Source: Silene conica
Taxonomy: Eukaryota > Streptophyta > Magnoliopsida > Caryophyllales > Caryophyllaceae
Direction: 5' to 3'
DNA length: 64,000 bases
NCBI GenBank assembly: GCA_029255685.2
Contig: CM055314.2
Location: forward strand, 72,552,815 to 72,616,814
The notes beneath the pieces were generated by a model, which was not told the origin of the DNA, ran no database searches, and saw nothing but the letters and a program-made list of their open reading frames with translations. A program made the translations under genes and the position numbers. Positions within the stretch are counted from its first letter, which is position 1. Every line of letters starts with the position of its first letter. Of the stretch, positions 1 through 11,270 are shown piece after piece.

Positions 1-442
1 ACACCCACTTCATACCCGCCTACCCGCCTACCCGCCAAATATTACAAAAATTAATATCATTATTACGATAATTTGACAAATATTATTTTGTTATAATTAA
101 GACGTTATGTTAAAAATAACTATTTTATAAAGGATTTTACCAACCTCTTTAATAAATAACTAAAATTATATAAACAAATTCCTAAAAATAGAAATTAATA
201 GTGATTAAACTAACTTGTACGAAAAAAAATCGGAAAAATTTATGTTATAGCGGGTTAATGTGTAGGTGGGGCGGGGATGGTTTTGGAAACTTGTACCCGC
301 CATGGGTGGTGGGGCGGGGATGGTTTTGAAAACTTGTACCCGCCATGGGTGGTGGGGGCGGGGATGGGTACGAGATTTTCTTGATGGGTACGGGTACGGG
401 GGAGCCTATATCCAGCACCGCCCCGCCCCAATGACATCCCTA
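1..442. mobile_element. hAT-like non-autonomous element, right part
   Basis: The right end reads ...CAATGACATCCCTA. Its reverse complement, TAGGGATGTCATTGGGG, matches the terminal inverted repeat of the complete hAT-type element at 18595-19246 (TAGGGATGACAATGGG). The interior from about 260 to 400 is a G-rich minisatellite of about 45 bp, with repeated CCGCCATGGGTGGTGGGGC-type units, and 1-40 repeats CTACCCGCC. No transposase is visible, and the left end lies outside the window, so the target duplication cannot be tested. I infer the same family as the 18.6-kb copy from the shared terminus and the G-rich interior. Confidence 0.55.
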
Positions 443-535
443 AATGTGGGGTAGTTGGCAGAGGAAAGAGGGTGTGGGTGGGGTGTTTTACATTAAAAAA
501 TTGAGTTGAGTTGAGTTCAGAAGACAAATTAGAGT

Positions 536-1084
536 TGAGTTGAGTTTAGTGTACAAATTAGATAGATTAAAAAATTGAGTAGCAAAAAAGTGGGTCCCAT
601 AATGGAGAAAATTATGGAGAAAAAACCATCCATTGTGTAGAAAAATAGATGGAGAAAAATGGATGGAGAGAAAGAGATGGAGAGAAAAGATGGAGAAAAA
701 ACTATCCATTGTTATTGATGCTCTTAGAGTATCATTTATCATGGAGAATTTGCTCTCTATGGATAAATCTCCGCAAAAAAAATTATCCCCGGCTTGAATT
801 CCGATGGAGAGTTTATCCATCCTTATGGAGCTCTATGAATTTCTCCATGTTTGCGGAGAATTTTTAGGAGAAAAAAGTGGGGTAAATAGATTAAAAAACT
901 TGGATTAAGAGTGGTAGATAAATAAAAAAAAATGGGAAAAAAAAAGTGGGTCCCATAATGGAGAGTTTGATGAAAAAAAAAAGTATTCATTGTAATTGAA
1001 AATAATTGAGTCGAGAAATATAGATGGAGACAAAGAGATGAGAAAAAATATGGAGATCCATCCATTGTAAAGGATGCCCTTAAC
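536..1084. mobile_element. Two adjacent Tourist-like MITE relics
   Basis: Two related stretches lie side by side, about 536-728 and 870-1084. Both contain AAAGTGGGTCCCATAATGGAG, runs of ATGGAGA-type repeats, and a right end in which TCCATTG is followed by GATGCTCTTA or GGATGCCCTTAA. That end resembles the terminus of the PIF/Harbinger element at 20.07 kb (GGATGTGGATGCTCTAA) and sits beside TTA/TAA, the usual PIF target site. No coding capacity is present. The left boundaries are poorly defined, so the extents are approximate. Confidence 0.4.
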
Positions 1085-1089
1085 TTTAA

Positions 1090-1262
1090 ACAATAAGTTT
1101 TACTTGCGACGGACATATCCGTCACAAGTTTCAACGGGTCAATACTACCCATATAAGCAGTTTGCTAATCTCAATGCACTATGATTTTATGTTATCTATC
1201 CCATATGGATAATATTTGACTCGTCGCAAGCTTGCGACGGATATACTTGTCACAAATGAGAA
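1090..1262. mobile_element. Short inverted-repeat element (GACGGA-TATCCGTC family)
   Basis: The left part has CTTGCGACGGACATATCCGTCACAAG, and the right part has CTTGCGACGGATATACTTGTCACAAATGAGAATTTGTG, so the two ends form an imperfect inverted repeat of about 30 bp. A second member lies in an intron of the SNF4 gene at 57046-57232 and shares the TGAGAATTTGTG right edge. It is non-coding. I do not assign a superfamily because no clean target duplication is visible. Confidence 0.4.
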
Positions 1263-1420
1263 TTTGTGAACTTTAAATTATACTACCTATCAATTAAGTT
1301 ACATAAGTTGTGCAAAAGGTTAAATTAAGCGCTTATCCAAAATCTCATGATAAATTCATTATACTTCATAGGCGAAATTGATTACACTTCTCAAAATATA
1401 CAATCGAAAGAAAAGTTAAT

Positions 1421-1616
1421 AATTAAATCAAAATTTGAAATTAATTAGCATCAATTAGAGAAGGTTTTAAATTATTTCATAAAAATAAAAATATTTATCT
1501 TTTATTAAAAAACTAAATAATTAAATCAAAATTTAAAATTAATTAGCATCAATTAGAGAAGGTTTTAAATTATTTCATAAAAATAAAAATATTTATCTTT
1601 TATTAAAAAACTAAAT
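1421..1616. repeat. 98-bp tandem duplication
   Basis: An AT-rich unit starting TAATTAAATCAAAATTT at 1421 is repeated from 1519 to about 1616 with one or two mismatches, a period of 98 bp. It does not look like an LTR or a MITE. The near identity suggests a recent local duplication. It directly precedes the Copia pol stub. Confidence 0.8.
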
Positions 1617-1622
1617 ATTTTT

Positions 1623-1700
1623 ATGAAAGCACTAGGTCGGGCCTCTTTTGAAGAACTCTTATCCAAATTGGACGTTTCGCAGCTCCATGCTCCAACTTAA
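1623..1700 (+). pseudogene. C-terminal stub of a Copia polyprotein (RNase H end)
   Basis: Reading + from 1623 gives a 25-residue stretch including KALGRASFEELLSKLD and ending HAPT before TAA at 1698-1700. This matches the usual C-terminus of plant Ty1/Copia polyproteins. It is followed by a purine-rich AAGGGGCAG stretch, as expected of a polypurine tract. Nothing of integrase or RT is left upstream, where AT-rich duplicated DNA begins. It is a remnant of an old Copia element with its 3' LTR degraded or lost. Confidence 0.6.
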
Positions 1701-1736
1701 GGGGCAGTATTACGATCTCGTATCTTCACTAGCCAT

Positions 1737-1890
1737 TAAGACCATCCACAACCATAGATAAAAAAACTCTCCATTTGTGGGACCCAAATTATCCACATCA
1801 ACTCTCCATCACATTAATTCTCCATAAGAAAATCACCCACAAGTACAACCATGGATAAAAAAAACTCCCCATTCATGGGATCCATATATA
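1737..1890. mobile_element. Tourist-like MITE relic, inverted orientation
   Basis: It starts TTAAGACCATCCACAACCAT and continues with CTCTCCATTTGTGGGACCC, the reverse complement of the motif in the 536-1084 copies. An internal near-repeat (ACAACCATGGATAAAAAAAACTC) follows about 110 bp later. The left terminus with flanking TTAA fits PIF/Tourist elements. The right end merges into the SINE target site. Confidence 0.35.
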
Positions 1891-1905
1891 TTACACTTCA
1901 CATTT

Positions 1906-2099
1906 TTTTTTTTTGGTAACGAGGGAACCCGCAGCCGCTACCTTCGGTGCGCACTAGGTAAACCCGCGGGTATATTTAATAGCCTGCAAACCACATACAC
2001 CAGGTAAACCACCCGAGGGTGACAGGCTCGAAGTCTATTTAGGCATGAACTCGGGCTAAGAATGCTCCACAAGATTTTGCTCTTGGGGAGGCTTGAACC
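1906..2099 (-). mobile_element. Au-like SINE, 3' part (split by insertion)
   Basis: On the minus strand this half carries the 3' portion of a tRNA-related SINE. It includes GTTTACCTAGTGCGCACCG and AGGTAGCGGCTGCGGGTTCC, which resemble the conserved 3' region of the angiosperm Au SINE, followed by a poly(A) tail (poly-T on +, 1906-1914). The element continues at 10414 on the far side of the LTR element. A 14-bp target duplication TACACTTCACATTT sits at 1892-1905 and 10455-10468. The SINE was therefore complete before the LTR element inserted into it. Confidence 0.75.
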
Positions 2100-3394
2100 T
2101 GATAGGTTTAACTAGTTACTCATAAACTAATTTTAGTCATACTAACAAAACCTTTAAATAACTCTTTAATTAACAAATGAATAAACTCGTTTATAAGATC
2201 TTATGCATGCTACTATATGCGGAAAGAGGAGAAAATGAACCCTTACACACGGTCCAAGAATATGCAAGGATGATCCTCCGAGTACCCAAAATAGAATACC
2301 TCCTTCGGAATGCACCAAGACAACCCCTCAAATGAACCGAAACCTTTGTTTGTGCTAGACTAGGAATCGATTTCTTCCTTAAACTTATTCTAATCTCACT
2401 AATTAGAATAATATTTGAATACTACTTTTAGTATAATTTTTATTATCTTATAATAAGTATTAGAGGTTAAATAATTTCTCCTTGCTTGGTGATTTTCGGC
2501 TAGGGCAAGAAGAAGAAGGAATGAATGTGATATATCATATATATATATATCTACCCTAAGCATGCTCATTTGAATTAAGACCATTTAATTAGCTTAAGCA
2601 TGCAACATAGGGTGAAGGGGAGCCGGCCATAGGGAGTGTCAAAGAGGGAACAATTGCATTCTCAAGACACTAGGGTGGTTACTAGGTTAGTGTTCTCAAG
2701 GCACATGTCTAACATATGATTATAGTGTATTTAACACACTAATCACCCATGCCACCATCTCCTCTTAACCGTCCCATTTAGTCCATAATATGGACTTCAT
2801 TTTACAATTTGTCAAATGTACAATTTGTATAAAGTGTGACATCTTATATGTCATTAAGATATAAAATACTTTAGTACATTTAGAACATATAAATATTTAT
2901 CCTATAAATATTGTACATAATTAAATAATCATATTTATTCAATTAATAAGTAATTCGAAATTACTAATGTAAAATGATCATTTATCGTCAATACGATTTA
3001 CAACCTTTGTATTAATTTCATCCTAATTCATTCTAATAACGATATGATAAAATATCGTTTAATGTTTAACAATTGACACGTTTCAATTTTTAAACATAAA
3101 TCTTACATTAAGTTTTAACCTCTAATTTCTCGATACACGAGTTTAAGGAATATGATCAAATCGTATCAATATACATTTGATCATTTTATCAATTAAGGGA
3201 ATTGTCCTAAAGGTGTGACCTAAAGGGATCAACTGACCATCACCGTCATACGACGGTAATGTCAAACTCTAGCTAGCCAATCATTACTGATTAATGTTGG
3301 TCAGTTGACTAATAATTCGTATCATCCCTTGCGCATTCTCGTTATGAGATTTAATTTCGTGATCGCACTATTGTTGAGGACACATTTCCCAACA
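2100..3394 (-). repeat. 3' LTR of the gag-only Copia-type element
   Basis: It is nearly identical to 9119-10413. On the minus strand it begins TGTTGGGAAATGTGTCCTC at 3394 and ends ...AACCTATCA at 2100. It contains an (AT)n tract near 2535-2550. Visible differences from the 5' LTR are single-base changes or 1-bp indels, for example AAATTAACTC versus AAATAACTC near 2155. The terminal TGTGTCCTCAACA stretch resembles the solo LTR at 17102-18147, so the two belong to related Copia families. Confidence 0.85.
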
Positions 3395-5780
3395 ATCTCC
3401 CATTTGTCCTCGACAAGTGTGCGTCACCAATTCTCTTGTCCTATTACAATCTCCCACTCAATGCAAGATGTCTCTCTGAGGTCGTACTTGCATTCGATCA
3501 TATCATGAGTGGTTTCCTCGATCTGGAGAATAACTGTCTGACCGGAATTATCTACCATAGATAGCTTCCGAGCGTGGCCACGCATTGCCAGTTAACTTCT
3601 CCTCGAGTGGCCCTGAGATTTGAACAACCCTGACAAGGGGTGGACAATTTCTATCGCACTACTTCCTTCAACTAGTCACAGTTAGTCACAACCCAAAACA
3701 ATCCCATTTGACTCCAGTTACGAAAAGTCGTAGAGAATGGATCAAAGTTATGCCTAAACTGTACCATCTTGGGAGAGTAGTCTTTAGTCTAAGAATTGAC
3801 TCACAAGAATACTATAGCAGCTCTTGCCACGACCCGGCTATAAAATTTCCAGAACTCTATAAGCGGTCACATTGCCCGACAGAGTGTCTCTTACAGTCTG
3901 CCTATGTGATCGACTAGTCATCACATATGACTCTATGGCACTTGAACTTGCCATCAATCGCCTCACACTCTATTCGCTTTGAGACGTCACCTCATGTAAG
4001 CGGCTAGGGGCTATACTAAGTCAATCCAGTTCACTTATGGGGTTCAATATTGTCTCATACAACCCATTTGGATTTTGACAAAGTATCTTTCATTTTGAGT
4101 TAATCATAACTCAAATGATGTTGTCATGCAACAATAGTTAACACTATTACATTGCATTTTGATGCACAATCATCTATTTGTATTAGTGTTTTGCGAATAA
4201 CCTTTATTCATGATTGCAAAACTTACAAATTTTGTCTCCTTCATTCTCATATTATCTCGTATAATATGATCCTATTTGAGTACATATCTAGAACTCTTTC
4301 TAGATTTTGAGTTTCCTTTCTGGAGGAAAGCTCCCACTGTTATCTTATAACTTGTGACGTATCGATATACAGTCACTTATGTACTGAAAACTTTATTGTA
4401 GTCTATTTATGATTTTATCATTCTAATAATTTTCACTCATCTTGGCTATTTGATAATGGTTTCATTCATCATGAATAATGTATCCAACCATTCTAACTTC
4501 CAGCGAGCGACCTTTTATTATCCATATAATAAACCTTCCCTTAAAGCTCCATCATCTTATGATATAAGGTGTTTGATCATCTAGAATTGAAAACCTCTTA
4601 TTCTTTACACCTTAAAGAATCACCCATTCTCTCTAAATGGTAGGCTTAATTCTTTGAATGAAAATCGCTCCCACTAAAAACAATATCTCTCGATATCTTA
4701 AATGAACCTTTCATTTCACGCATGTTAAACTATTACTTGAATCATTATCATTATCACTATCCCTATAGTGATCTGTTTCCATTCAATCAATCATTACCTT
4801 CTTATCATGTCTTCGTTTCCTCGAGACGAAAAAGACATGATAATTTCTTTACAACTACATTAAGAGGATTGAGATGATTTCTTCTCTTTTATCTTATAAA
4901 CTTAGAAAATCATTTATTAAGGAACCGTTTTCCTACTGATTTCATACGGGGTTTCATGTTTCCTCTTTATGAAACAATGAACATAAAGAACCTTTCTTCG
5001 AGTGTCCTCCCGTAGTTTCTTCAGTGTCCTCTCGTAGTTTCTTCAAATCATTTAGGGCTCTTCTTAAGACTCCCAAGAAGGAATCTTCTCTAAGATCCTT
5101 CCTTTATTTTCATCATTGGTTTGTGAGCGAAATATTTTCTCCCACTCTATCCTTCTAACAATAACCTTTATTCGTTTAAGGATAGCTATTTCGATTAACC
5201 AATGTTCCTGAATGTTTGAAGTTTGATAGGTGTGATGAATACATTCTCATTTTCACTTAAAATGAAAATCTTATAATGAACTGATATAGTCTCATTTTAA
5301 TTGAAGGTATCTTATGGGGTGTAGTTCTCCGTTTTAATCAACACTTTGATTATATTATACTTGATCGTATCAATATTTATTGCGTGATTAAATCACCATT
5401 ATTCATGTTTAAACAAGGAATACAATTTATTTGAGAAATCAAAACATTGATTAAGAACAAAAGTAGTGACTCGGGTTGAAAACCAAGTCACTAATATCCA
5501 AAATTACAACCATTGTTTTAGGATTTTAATCCTTGTCTTACAAGAAAATAAATTGTTCCATAAAAAAATGCAAAATATGAAAGAAGACGATATGAAAATT
5601 AGAGGCTAGCTCTTCAAGTCTTCAATCAATTTGGATGCTACCATAGCCATCCAAGTAAGGAACCTCAAGCTTCCTTCTCCTTGCCCTTATCATTATTAGG
5701 GGGTGGCCCTTTAAAACAATTAAAAAGGGTAAACATCAACACATTTGTATCACTATACATAAGTTGATAAATGACATGAA
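3395..5780 (-). other. Non-coding 3' internal region of the gag-only element
   Basis: This 2.4-kb stretch lies between the gag stop and the 3' LTR. I see no ORF longer than about 70 codons and no integrase or RT motifs on either strand. It starts, next to the LTR, with the polypurine tract (minus ACAAATGGGAGA, about 3395-3408). The pol genes that would normally occupy this space in a Copia element are missing rather than mutated. Confidence 0.6.
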
Positions 5781-6680
5781 TTATAAACGAGAATTATTAC
5801 CTACGGCGGTTGCCTTCCCATTTTTGAGATCACTTAAGTATTTGGGGCAATTTCTCTTCCAATGACCGATCCTCGTGCAATAATGGCACTTGTCTTGCTC
5901 TTTTGAAGACGAGGTGGAAGCGCCTTTCGAAAAGGTCTTTTCTTTTGTCGCCTTGGGCTTGAACGTTTTCTTGCCCTTGCCTTTAGAGGCATTCCTCTTG
6001 AAGCTCGTTTTCCCTTTCTTTTCGATGTTTAAAACATCCTTGGTGGAACTTTCATGAAGTCCCATGTCCCTTTCGGCTTGGACTAGCATCTTATGCAACT
6101 CGTCTAACGAGGTCTCTTGGTTTCGCATATTGAAATTCACCCGGAATTGAGCATACGCCTTAACCTTATTGAGCGAGTGAAGAACTCGGTCAATGATAAG
6201 AGAGTCGGGAACATCAACATCTTGAGCTTTTAGAGTCTCCGCGAGCTCAACGAGTTTGAGCACATGAGGGCTTATCTTTTGCCCTTCCTTGAAAGTTATG
6301 TCAAAGAAGGCGGAAGCCGCCTCATATTGAATCACCCTAGGAGTTTGCGAAAACATGGTCGCAAGCTTGGTGTATATCTCATATGATGTGGTCAACTTAA
6401 TCATACTCCTTTGGAGATCCGGCTCCATGGAGAAGATGAGCACATTTTTAAGAGCGGAGGACTCTTTCATGTAGGCTTCATAGGCCTCACGAGTTTGGAC
6501 CGATGAACGAGCGGTCGGAGCGGCTTCGGATAGGTAACGACTCTTATCGTCACCTTGAGCGGCCAAAAGTAATTGCGCATCCCAATCCTTAAAGTTTGAA
6601 CCATGCTTATCGAGTTTGCAACGATCCATAAAGGATCGAAGCCATGATACGTTAATGAGAGGTGGAGCGTTGGTTGCCAT
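5781..6680 (-). CDS. Copia-type gag (UBN2-like, zinc knuckle)
   Basis: This is a 299-residue structural protein that would form the virus-like particle and package RNA. The ATG at 6680-6678 is chosen because it gives the usual MATNAPP-type start; an upstream in-frame ATG at 6731 would add 17 hydrophobic residues of doubtful relevance. Residues about 30-210 match the plant Copia gag (UBN2) pattern, with motifs such as WDAQLLLAA and VIQYEAASAFFDI. A lysine-rich stretch follows, then a CCHC zinc knuckle CHYCTRIGHWKRNC near residue 265. It has no fused protease and stops shortly after the knuckle. The frame is fully open in an element with no pol, which suggests recent trans-mobilisation. Confidence 0.85.
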   Translation of the reverse strand: MATNAPPLINVSWLRSFMDRCKLDKHGSNFKDWDAQLLLAAQGDDKSRYLSEAAPTARSSVQTREAYEAYMKESSALKNVLIFSMEPDLQRSMIKLTTSYEIYTKLATMFSQTPRVIQYEAASAFFDITFKEGQKISPHVLKLVELAETLKAQDVDVPDSLIIDRVLHSLNKVKAYAQFRVNFNMRNQETSLDELHKMLVQAERDMGLHESSTKDVLNIEKKGKTSFKRNASKGKGKKTFKPKATKEKTFSKGASTSSSKEQDKCHYCTRIGHWKRNCPKYLSDLKNGKATAVGNNSRL

Positions 6681-6731
6681 TCGATGTTTGTTGAAAATTA
6701 AACTACAATAATAAAAGGAAAACAACATCAT

Positions 6732-9118
6732 TTTAAATTTATAATTTAAACTTTAACTTTAACAAGTTTAGTTATATATTTACTTAATGATCTCTTACCC
6801 AATTAAGTAAACAATCCCGAGACCCAAACCCATACTAATCCGGGCACGGTGTAGTCGATTCAACCCGTATCGGTATAATTTGGTGGATTAACTCTTTAAT
6901 CGGTTCTACTCTTAGAACTCTCGGTCGACAATTTTCTTAAAATTATCTTTAGCCCGAACTTATTGCAACTACGGTTACGAATACTTTCGTTGAGATCAAC
7001 CAAATTTCAAGGTGTAATCTTATTACCCCACTTACCCAACGTGACAATTTTAGTACCCCGGTGTAGCCGAGCCTACGTTCTTGTGAAGAAGGGATTCATG
7101 GGTCCGTACTTTTTGGTAAGGCTAAGTCTCAATGTTTATATGTAAGAGATCTAGTCAAATTATTATCTATCTCCGTATAAGTGAACTAAGTCGGTGAATT
7201 ATCGATAAAATAAAAGACTAGGTCGAAACATGCATGATACGATGTATGACGATTTGGCTATGCATGCAAACATATAAAAAGCAAAAATAAAAGCATAAAT
7301 AAACCCTAGTATGGCCTTTCCTAGAAAAGAAATAACAAAGTACAAATTCGGAAACCAACTCCTTTGGTCCCTTGAACTTCACGTGGCACGCACTTCGAGG
7401 TAAACACCGTCTTGTCGGAACTCCTTTCCGAATGGCACCGTCTTCAAGGAACTCCGGATTTTACAAATATTACAACTTTTCTAGTCTACTTTATACATTA
7501 TAAAATAGAAATAAAATTACAATTGGGTGATACGAGATCACAAAATTACAACCGAATCGGTAACCCCTTACATTACGGGAAATACCGATTAAAAACTAAG
7601 TCCATACTAAGTAAATTACATAATTCCCAAAATTACGTAAAAATAAATCATGACATTCATAATATAAAAATGCAATGCTTATATAAATATGAATTAACAT
7701 GCAAACCCTAAGCCAAATCGTCCTATTTAAAACACTTATTTAAATAGTTATCGCAAACCTCGGTTTATGGAATCACGTGTTTTAACGATTAACAACACTA
7801 TGCATTATATGAAACGGTTTTCATCCTTAAGTTAATCATCCCAACTCTTATAGGATTCAAAATTTAGTCTTACTCAAACTTTGAACATGACTTAACTTAA
7901 CATATTTAATATTGATCGGTATTACTCGGTTTTACGGGAAAAATAATATAAAAATCCAAAAGAGTCATTAAAAATTTCGAAAATTCAAAATTCAAATTTT
8001 GAAAAATCCAGAATTTTCTTAAAATTTTCAGAAACTTAAAATATTAGTATTTATACGGTTTTAACATTATTTCGAAAATAACACGTAAAACGAGCATTTT
8101 AAGTCGGAAAATTCAATAATTAACTTCATAAATGCAAATTAAATACTAATAATATTTTTATACCTTCCAAAACATTTTAAGAACACAAGATGGACAGAAA
8201 ATTAAATGGCACATTGCCCCATAGCCGAAATTTTAAATGCATGACTCTTTTTATTTAATTTTAAATGTAACTTTTTAACAAAATAAAATTAAATCAAATC
8301 TGAAACTTTTGGCTCCCAAGAATATTTTCATGATGAACATATCACATATGACTAATATGGGTTACATATTTCGGCCATTTTAACAACATTTGCAAATTTT
8401 AACGATTTACGTCATATATCGTACGATTTTAACCCTTAAAATTATTTCTCAAGCATAAAATAAGATAAAATTCTCGAAAATTTTATACATGCTGGAAATA
8501 ATATATATGACATCGTGTTAAATTTTTATGGCCAAATTCCAACTTAAACTATTAAAGTCGAAATCATGTCACTAATTACCCGATTTTTACATTAAAAATC
8601 TATAATATTGCAATATTTGAGATAAAATTCTGGAAAATTCAACATAAATTTTAAATATTTCATGTGACATCCTCATAAAATTTTATAGTCAAATTCATAA
8701 TATAACTTTTTTAACCCATTTTTATTCATCTTATTGCATTTTAACCATTAAAATCCATATCACACGATTTAAAGGTCCATAATTTACGAAAATTCATATT
8801 CATATTATAGAAAATACATGTGATATCATACTGAAAAATCTCGGCCAGAAGCTTATTTTAACTATTTTTCCCAAAATAAACATTTTTAACCATTAAAAAT
8901 CAATAAAATCCGAGATTTAAGTACCAATAAACAATATTCATGCAAAATATATTCCAAATATTCTAAAACATTTTAGAAAACAGTAGGTATCATGCTAAAT
9001 AAATTTCGTGCATATCACATATCAAAACGAAAATTCCATATTTTATTTATGTTATCTCTATAACTCCGTAAAAACGTAAACGGAAAGCATGCAAACAACC
9101 TATTGCTCTGATACCAAT
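6732..9118 (-). other. 5' internal leader of the gag-only element
   Basis: An AT-rich region of about 2.4 kb lies between the 5' LTR and gag. No convincing ORF is present on either strand. The part next to the LTR holds the primer binding site. A leader this long is unusual for Copia elements and typical of LARD/TR-GAG derivatives. Nothing else was recognised. Confidence 0.5.
9104..9118 (-). promoter_or_regulatory. Primer binding site, tRNA-Met type
   Basis: Directly inside the 5' LTR, the minus strand reads TTGGTATCAGAGCAAT. This is the classic Copia primer site complementary to the 3' end of plant initiator tRNA-Met. It fixes the orientation of the element as minus and identifies 9119-10413 as the 5' LTR. 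Confidence 0.9.
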
Positions 9119-10413
9119 TGATAGGTTTAACTAGTTACTCATAAACTAATTTTAGTCATACTAACAAAACCTTTAATTAACTCTTTAATTAACAAATGAA
9201 TAAACTCGTTTATAAGATCTTATGCATGCTACTATATGCGGAAAGAGGAGAAAATGAACCCTTACACACGGTCCAAGAATATGCAAGGATGATCCTCCGA
9301 GTACCCAAAATAGAATACCTCCTTCGGATGCACCAAGACAACCCCTAAAATGAACCGAAACCTTTGTTTGTGCTAGACTAGGAATCGATTTCTTCCTTAA
9401 ACTTATTCTAATCTCACTAATTAGAATAATATTTGAATACTACTTTTAGTATAATTTTTATTATCTTATAATAAGTATTAGAGGTTAAATAATTTCTCCT
9501 TGCTTGGTGATTTTCGGCTAGGGCAAGAAGAAGAAGGAATGAATGTGATATATCATATATATATATATCTACCCTAAGCATGCTCATTTGAATTAAGACC
9601 ATTTAATTAGCTTAAGCATGCAACATAGGGTGAAGGGGAGCCGGCCATAGGGAGTGTCAAAGAGGGAACAATTGCATTCTCAAGACACTAGGGTGGTTAC
9701 TAGGTTAGTGTTCTCAAGGCACATGTCTAACATATGATTATAGTGTATTTAACACACTAATCACCCATGCCACCATCTCCTCTTAACCGTCCCATTTAGT
9801 CCATAATATGGACTTCATTTTACAATTTGTCAAATGTACAATTTGTATAACGTGTGACATCTTATATGTCATTAAGATATAAAATACTTTAGTACATTTA
9901 GAACATATAAATATTTATCCTATAAATATTGTACATAATTAAATAAATCATATTTATTCAATTAATAAGTAATTCGAAATTACTAATGTAAAATGATCAT
10001 TTATCGTCAATACGATTTACAACCTTTGTATTAATTTCATCCCAATTCATTCTAATAACGATATGATAAAATATCGTTTAATGTTTAACAATTGACACGT
10101 TTCAATTTTTAAACATAAATCTTACATTAAGTTTTAACCTCTAATTTCTCGATACACGAGTTTAAGGAATATGATCAAATCGTATCAATATACATTTGAT
10201 CATTTTATCAATTAAGGGAATTGTACTAAAGGTGTGACCTAAAGGCATCAACTGACCATCACCGTCATACGACAGTAATGTCAAACTCTAGCTAGCCAAT
10301 CATTACTGATTAATGTTGGTCAGTTGACTAATAATTCGTATCATCCCTTGCGCATTCTTGTTATGAGATTTAATTTCGTGATCGCACTATTGTTGAGGAC
10401 ACATTTCCCAACA
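9119..10413 (-). repeat. 5' LTR of the gag-only Copia-type element
   Basis: This 1295-bp copy pairs with 2100-3394. It starts on the minus strand with TGTTGGGAAATG at 10413 and ends CCTATCA at 9119, next to the primer site. The flanking GAACC at 10414 duplicates 2095-2099. It should carry the promoter; TATATATATATATGATAT on the minus strand near 9550 is a possible TATA region, but this is not certain. Confidence 0.85.
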
Positions 10414-10454
10414 GAACCCGGGTCTCCTGGGAATTTCACCCAAGTTTTAACCAC
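10414..10454 (-). mobile_element. Au-like SINE, 5' part (tRNA-like head)
   Basis: On the minus strand this carries the pol III promoter side of the SINE split at 2099. GTGGTTAAAACTTGGGTG is box A-like, and GGGTTCAAGCC is a good box B and spans the insertion point. GAACC, the LTR element's target duplication, is part of box B. The outer edge is marked by the SINE's own 14-bp duplication at 10455-10468. Between 10469 and 10601 there is only AT-rich DNA. Confidence 0.7.
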
Positions 10455-11093
10455 TACACTTCACATTTCATTTCTCATATTTGATATTTTACACATATGT
10501 CTTTTTTTTTTATTTTAGATATCAATTGTTGATATTAATTATTAGGATAATATGAAAAATTAATTTTAGTGAACAAAACTAAAATACATTATTAAAGTTG
10601 ATGATGTGTGCATTTGTTATAGACTTTTTAGTCCCATTTTGGCACACATTTTCATACAAATAGGTGATTTATTATCACTTTATGCCCCGCATATGCTACT
10701 TTGTGTTTTTCTTACTATTTCGTAGGAATAAGCGCGAAAGTGATGTAAACCGAGCCAAAGTTGTCCCAAGTATGCTCTTTTAGAAGATGGAAGTGGAATA
10801 AGTCTTACAAGCCTTGGGAAGCGCCAATCGTCCAAGTCAAAAGCCATTTTGAGATGCGCATAGAAGCAACAAAGTCTATCAAGCAAAGGAAGAGCTTCAA
10901 TTTGCTAGTGCCTTCTTTGAGGGGTCATATCTCGAGTTCTAGAACAGATAATCAGGTGATTCCAATTGGATATGAAATCTTATCCTCTTAGCTTTCCAAC
11001 GCCACCAAGAACGCTTGATTTGAGCAAGTATCGAAGAAATGACAGTCATTTGAAGTTCAGTGAGCAGTGCAGGAAATATGCGCTGAGAAGTCC

Positions 11094-11198
11094 TAGATCG
11101 AGAGCTTTAGTTGCTCGATCGAGAGCTTTTCTTCTCGATCGAGAGGTTTTGGTACTCATTCTTCTCGATCGAGAGCTTTTTCTCCTCGATCGAGAAGT
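11094..11198. repeat. Cluster of five CTCGATCGAG palindromes
   Basis: Five copies of (T)CTCGATCGAGA, a perfect self-complementary 12-mer in its full form, occur in about 100 bp, spaced by GCTTTTCTT-like tracts. They sit just upstream of the TATA-like box of the solo LTR. In this position they resemble promoter-proximal binding sites. The first copy (TAGATCGAGA) is degenerate. Confidence 0.8.
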
Positions 11199-11250
11199 TA
11201 CCTGACTGTTGAGTTTCTCGTATGGCGTCATCGTCAGTTTTGGGTACTGT

Positions 11251-11270
11251 TTTATTTATAAAAGCAATTG
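11251..11270 (+). promoter_or_regulatory. TATA-like box of the solo LTR
   Basis: TTTATTTATAAAAGCAATTG follows the palindrome cluster at a distance of about 55-65 bp, in a position expected for the U3/R boundary of the plus-strand LTR. The transcription start would be about 30 bp further on. This is a positional inference. Confidence 0.4.

Larger units (their letters stand above)
2100..10413 (-). mobile_element. Complete gag-only Copia-type LTR element (TR-GAG-like)
   Basis: The element has two 1295-bp LTRs (2100-3394 and 9119-10413), beginning TGTTGGGAAATG on the minus strand and ending in CA. Its target duplication GAACC is perfect (2095-2099 and 10414-10418). A primer binding site complementary to initiator tRNA-Met is present (minus TTGGTATCAGAGC), and a purine-rich ACAAATGGGAGA precedes the 3' LTR. 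The only long ORF is a Copia-type gag. No protease, integrase, RT or RNase H is recognisable in the 5.7-kb internal region. Known parallels are LARD and TR-GAG elements, which depend on enzymes from partners. The LTRs differ at only a few positions by eye, so the insertion is fairly young. Confidence 0.85.

Noticed and set aside
2399-2584. Conserved 61-codon ORF found identically at 2.4 and 9.4 kb
   Set aside because: The two copies are simply the same position in the two LTRs; there is no protein-like feature.
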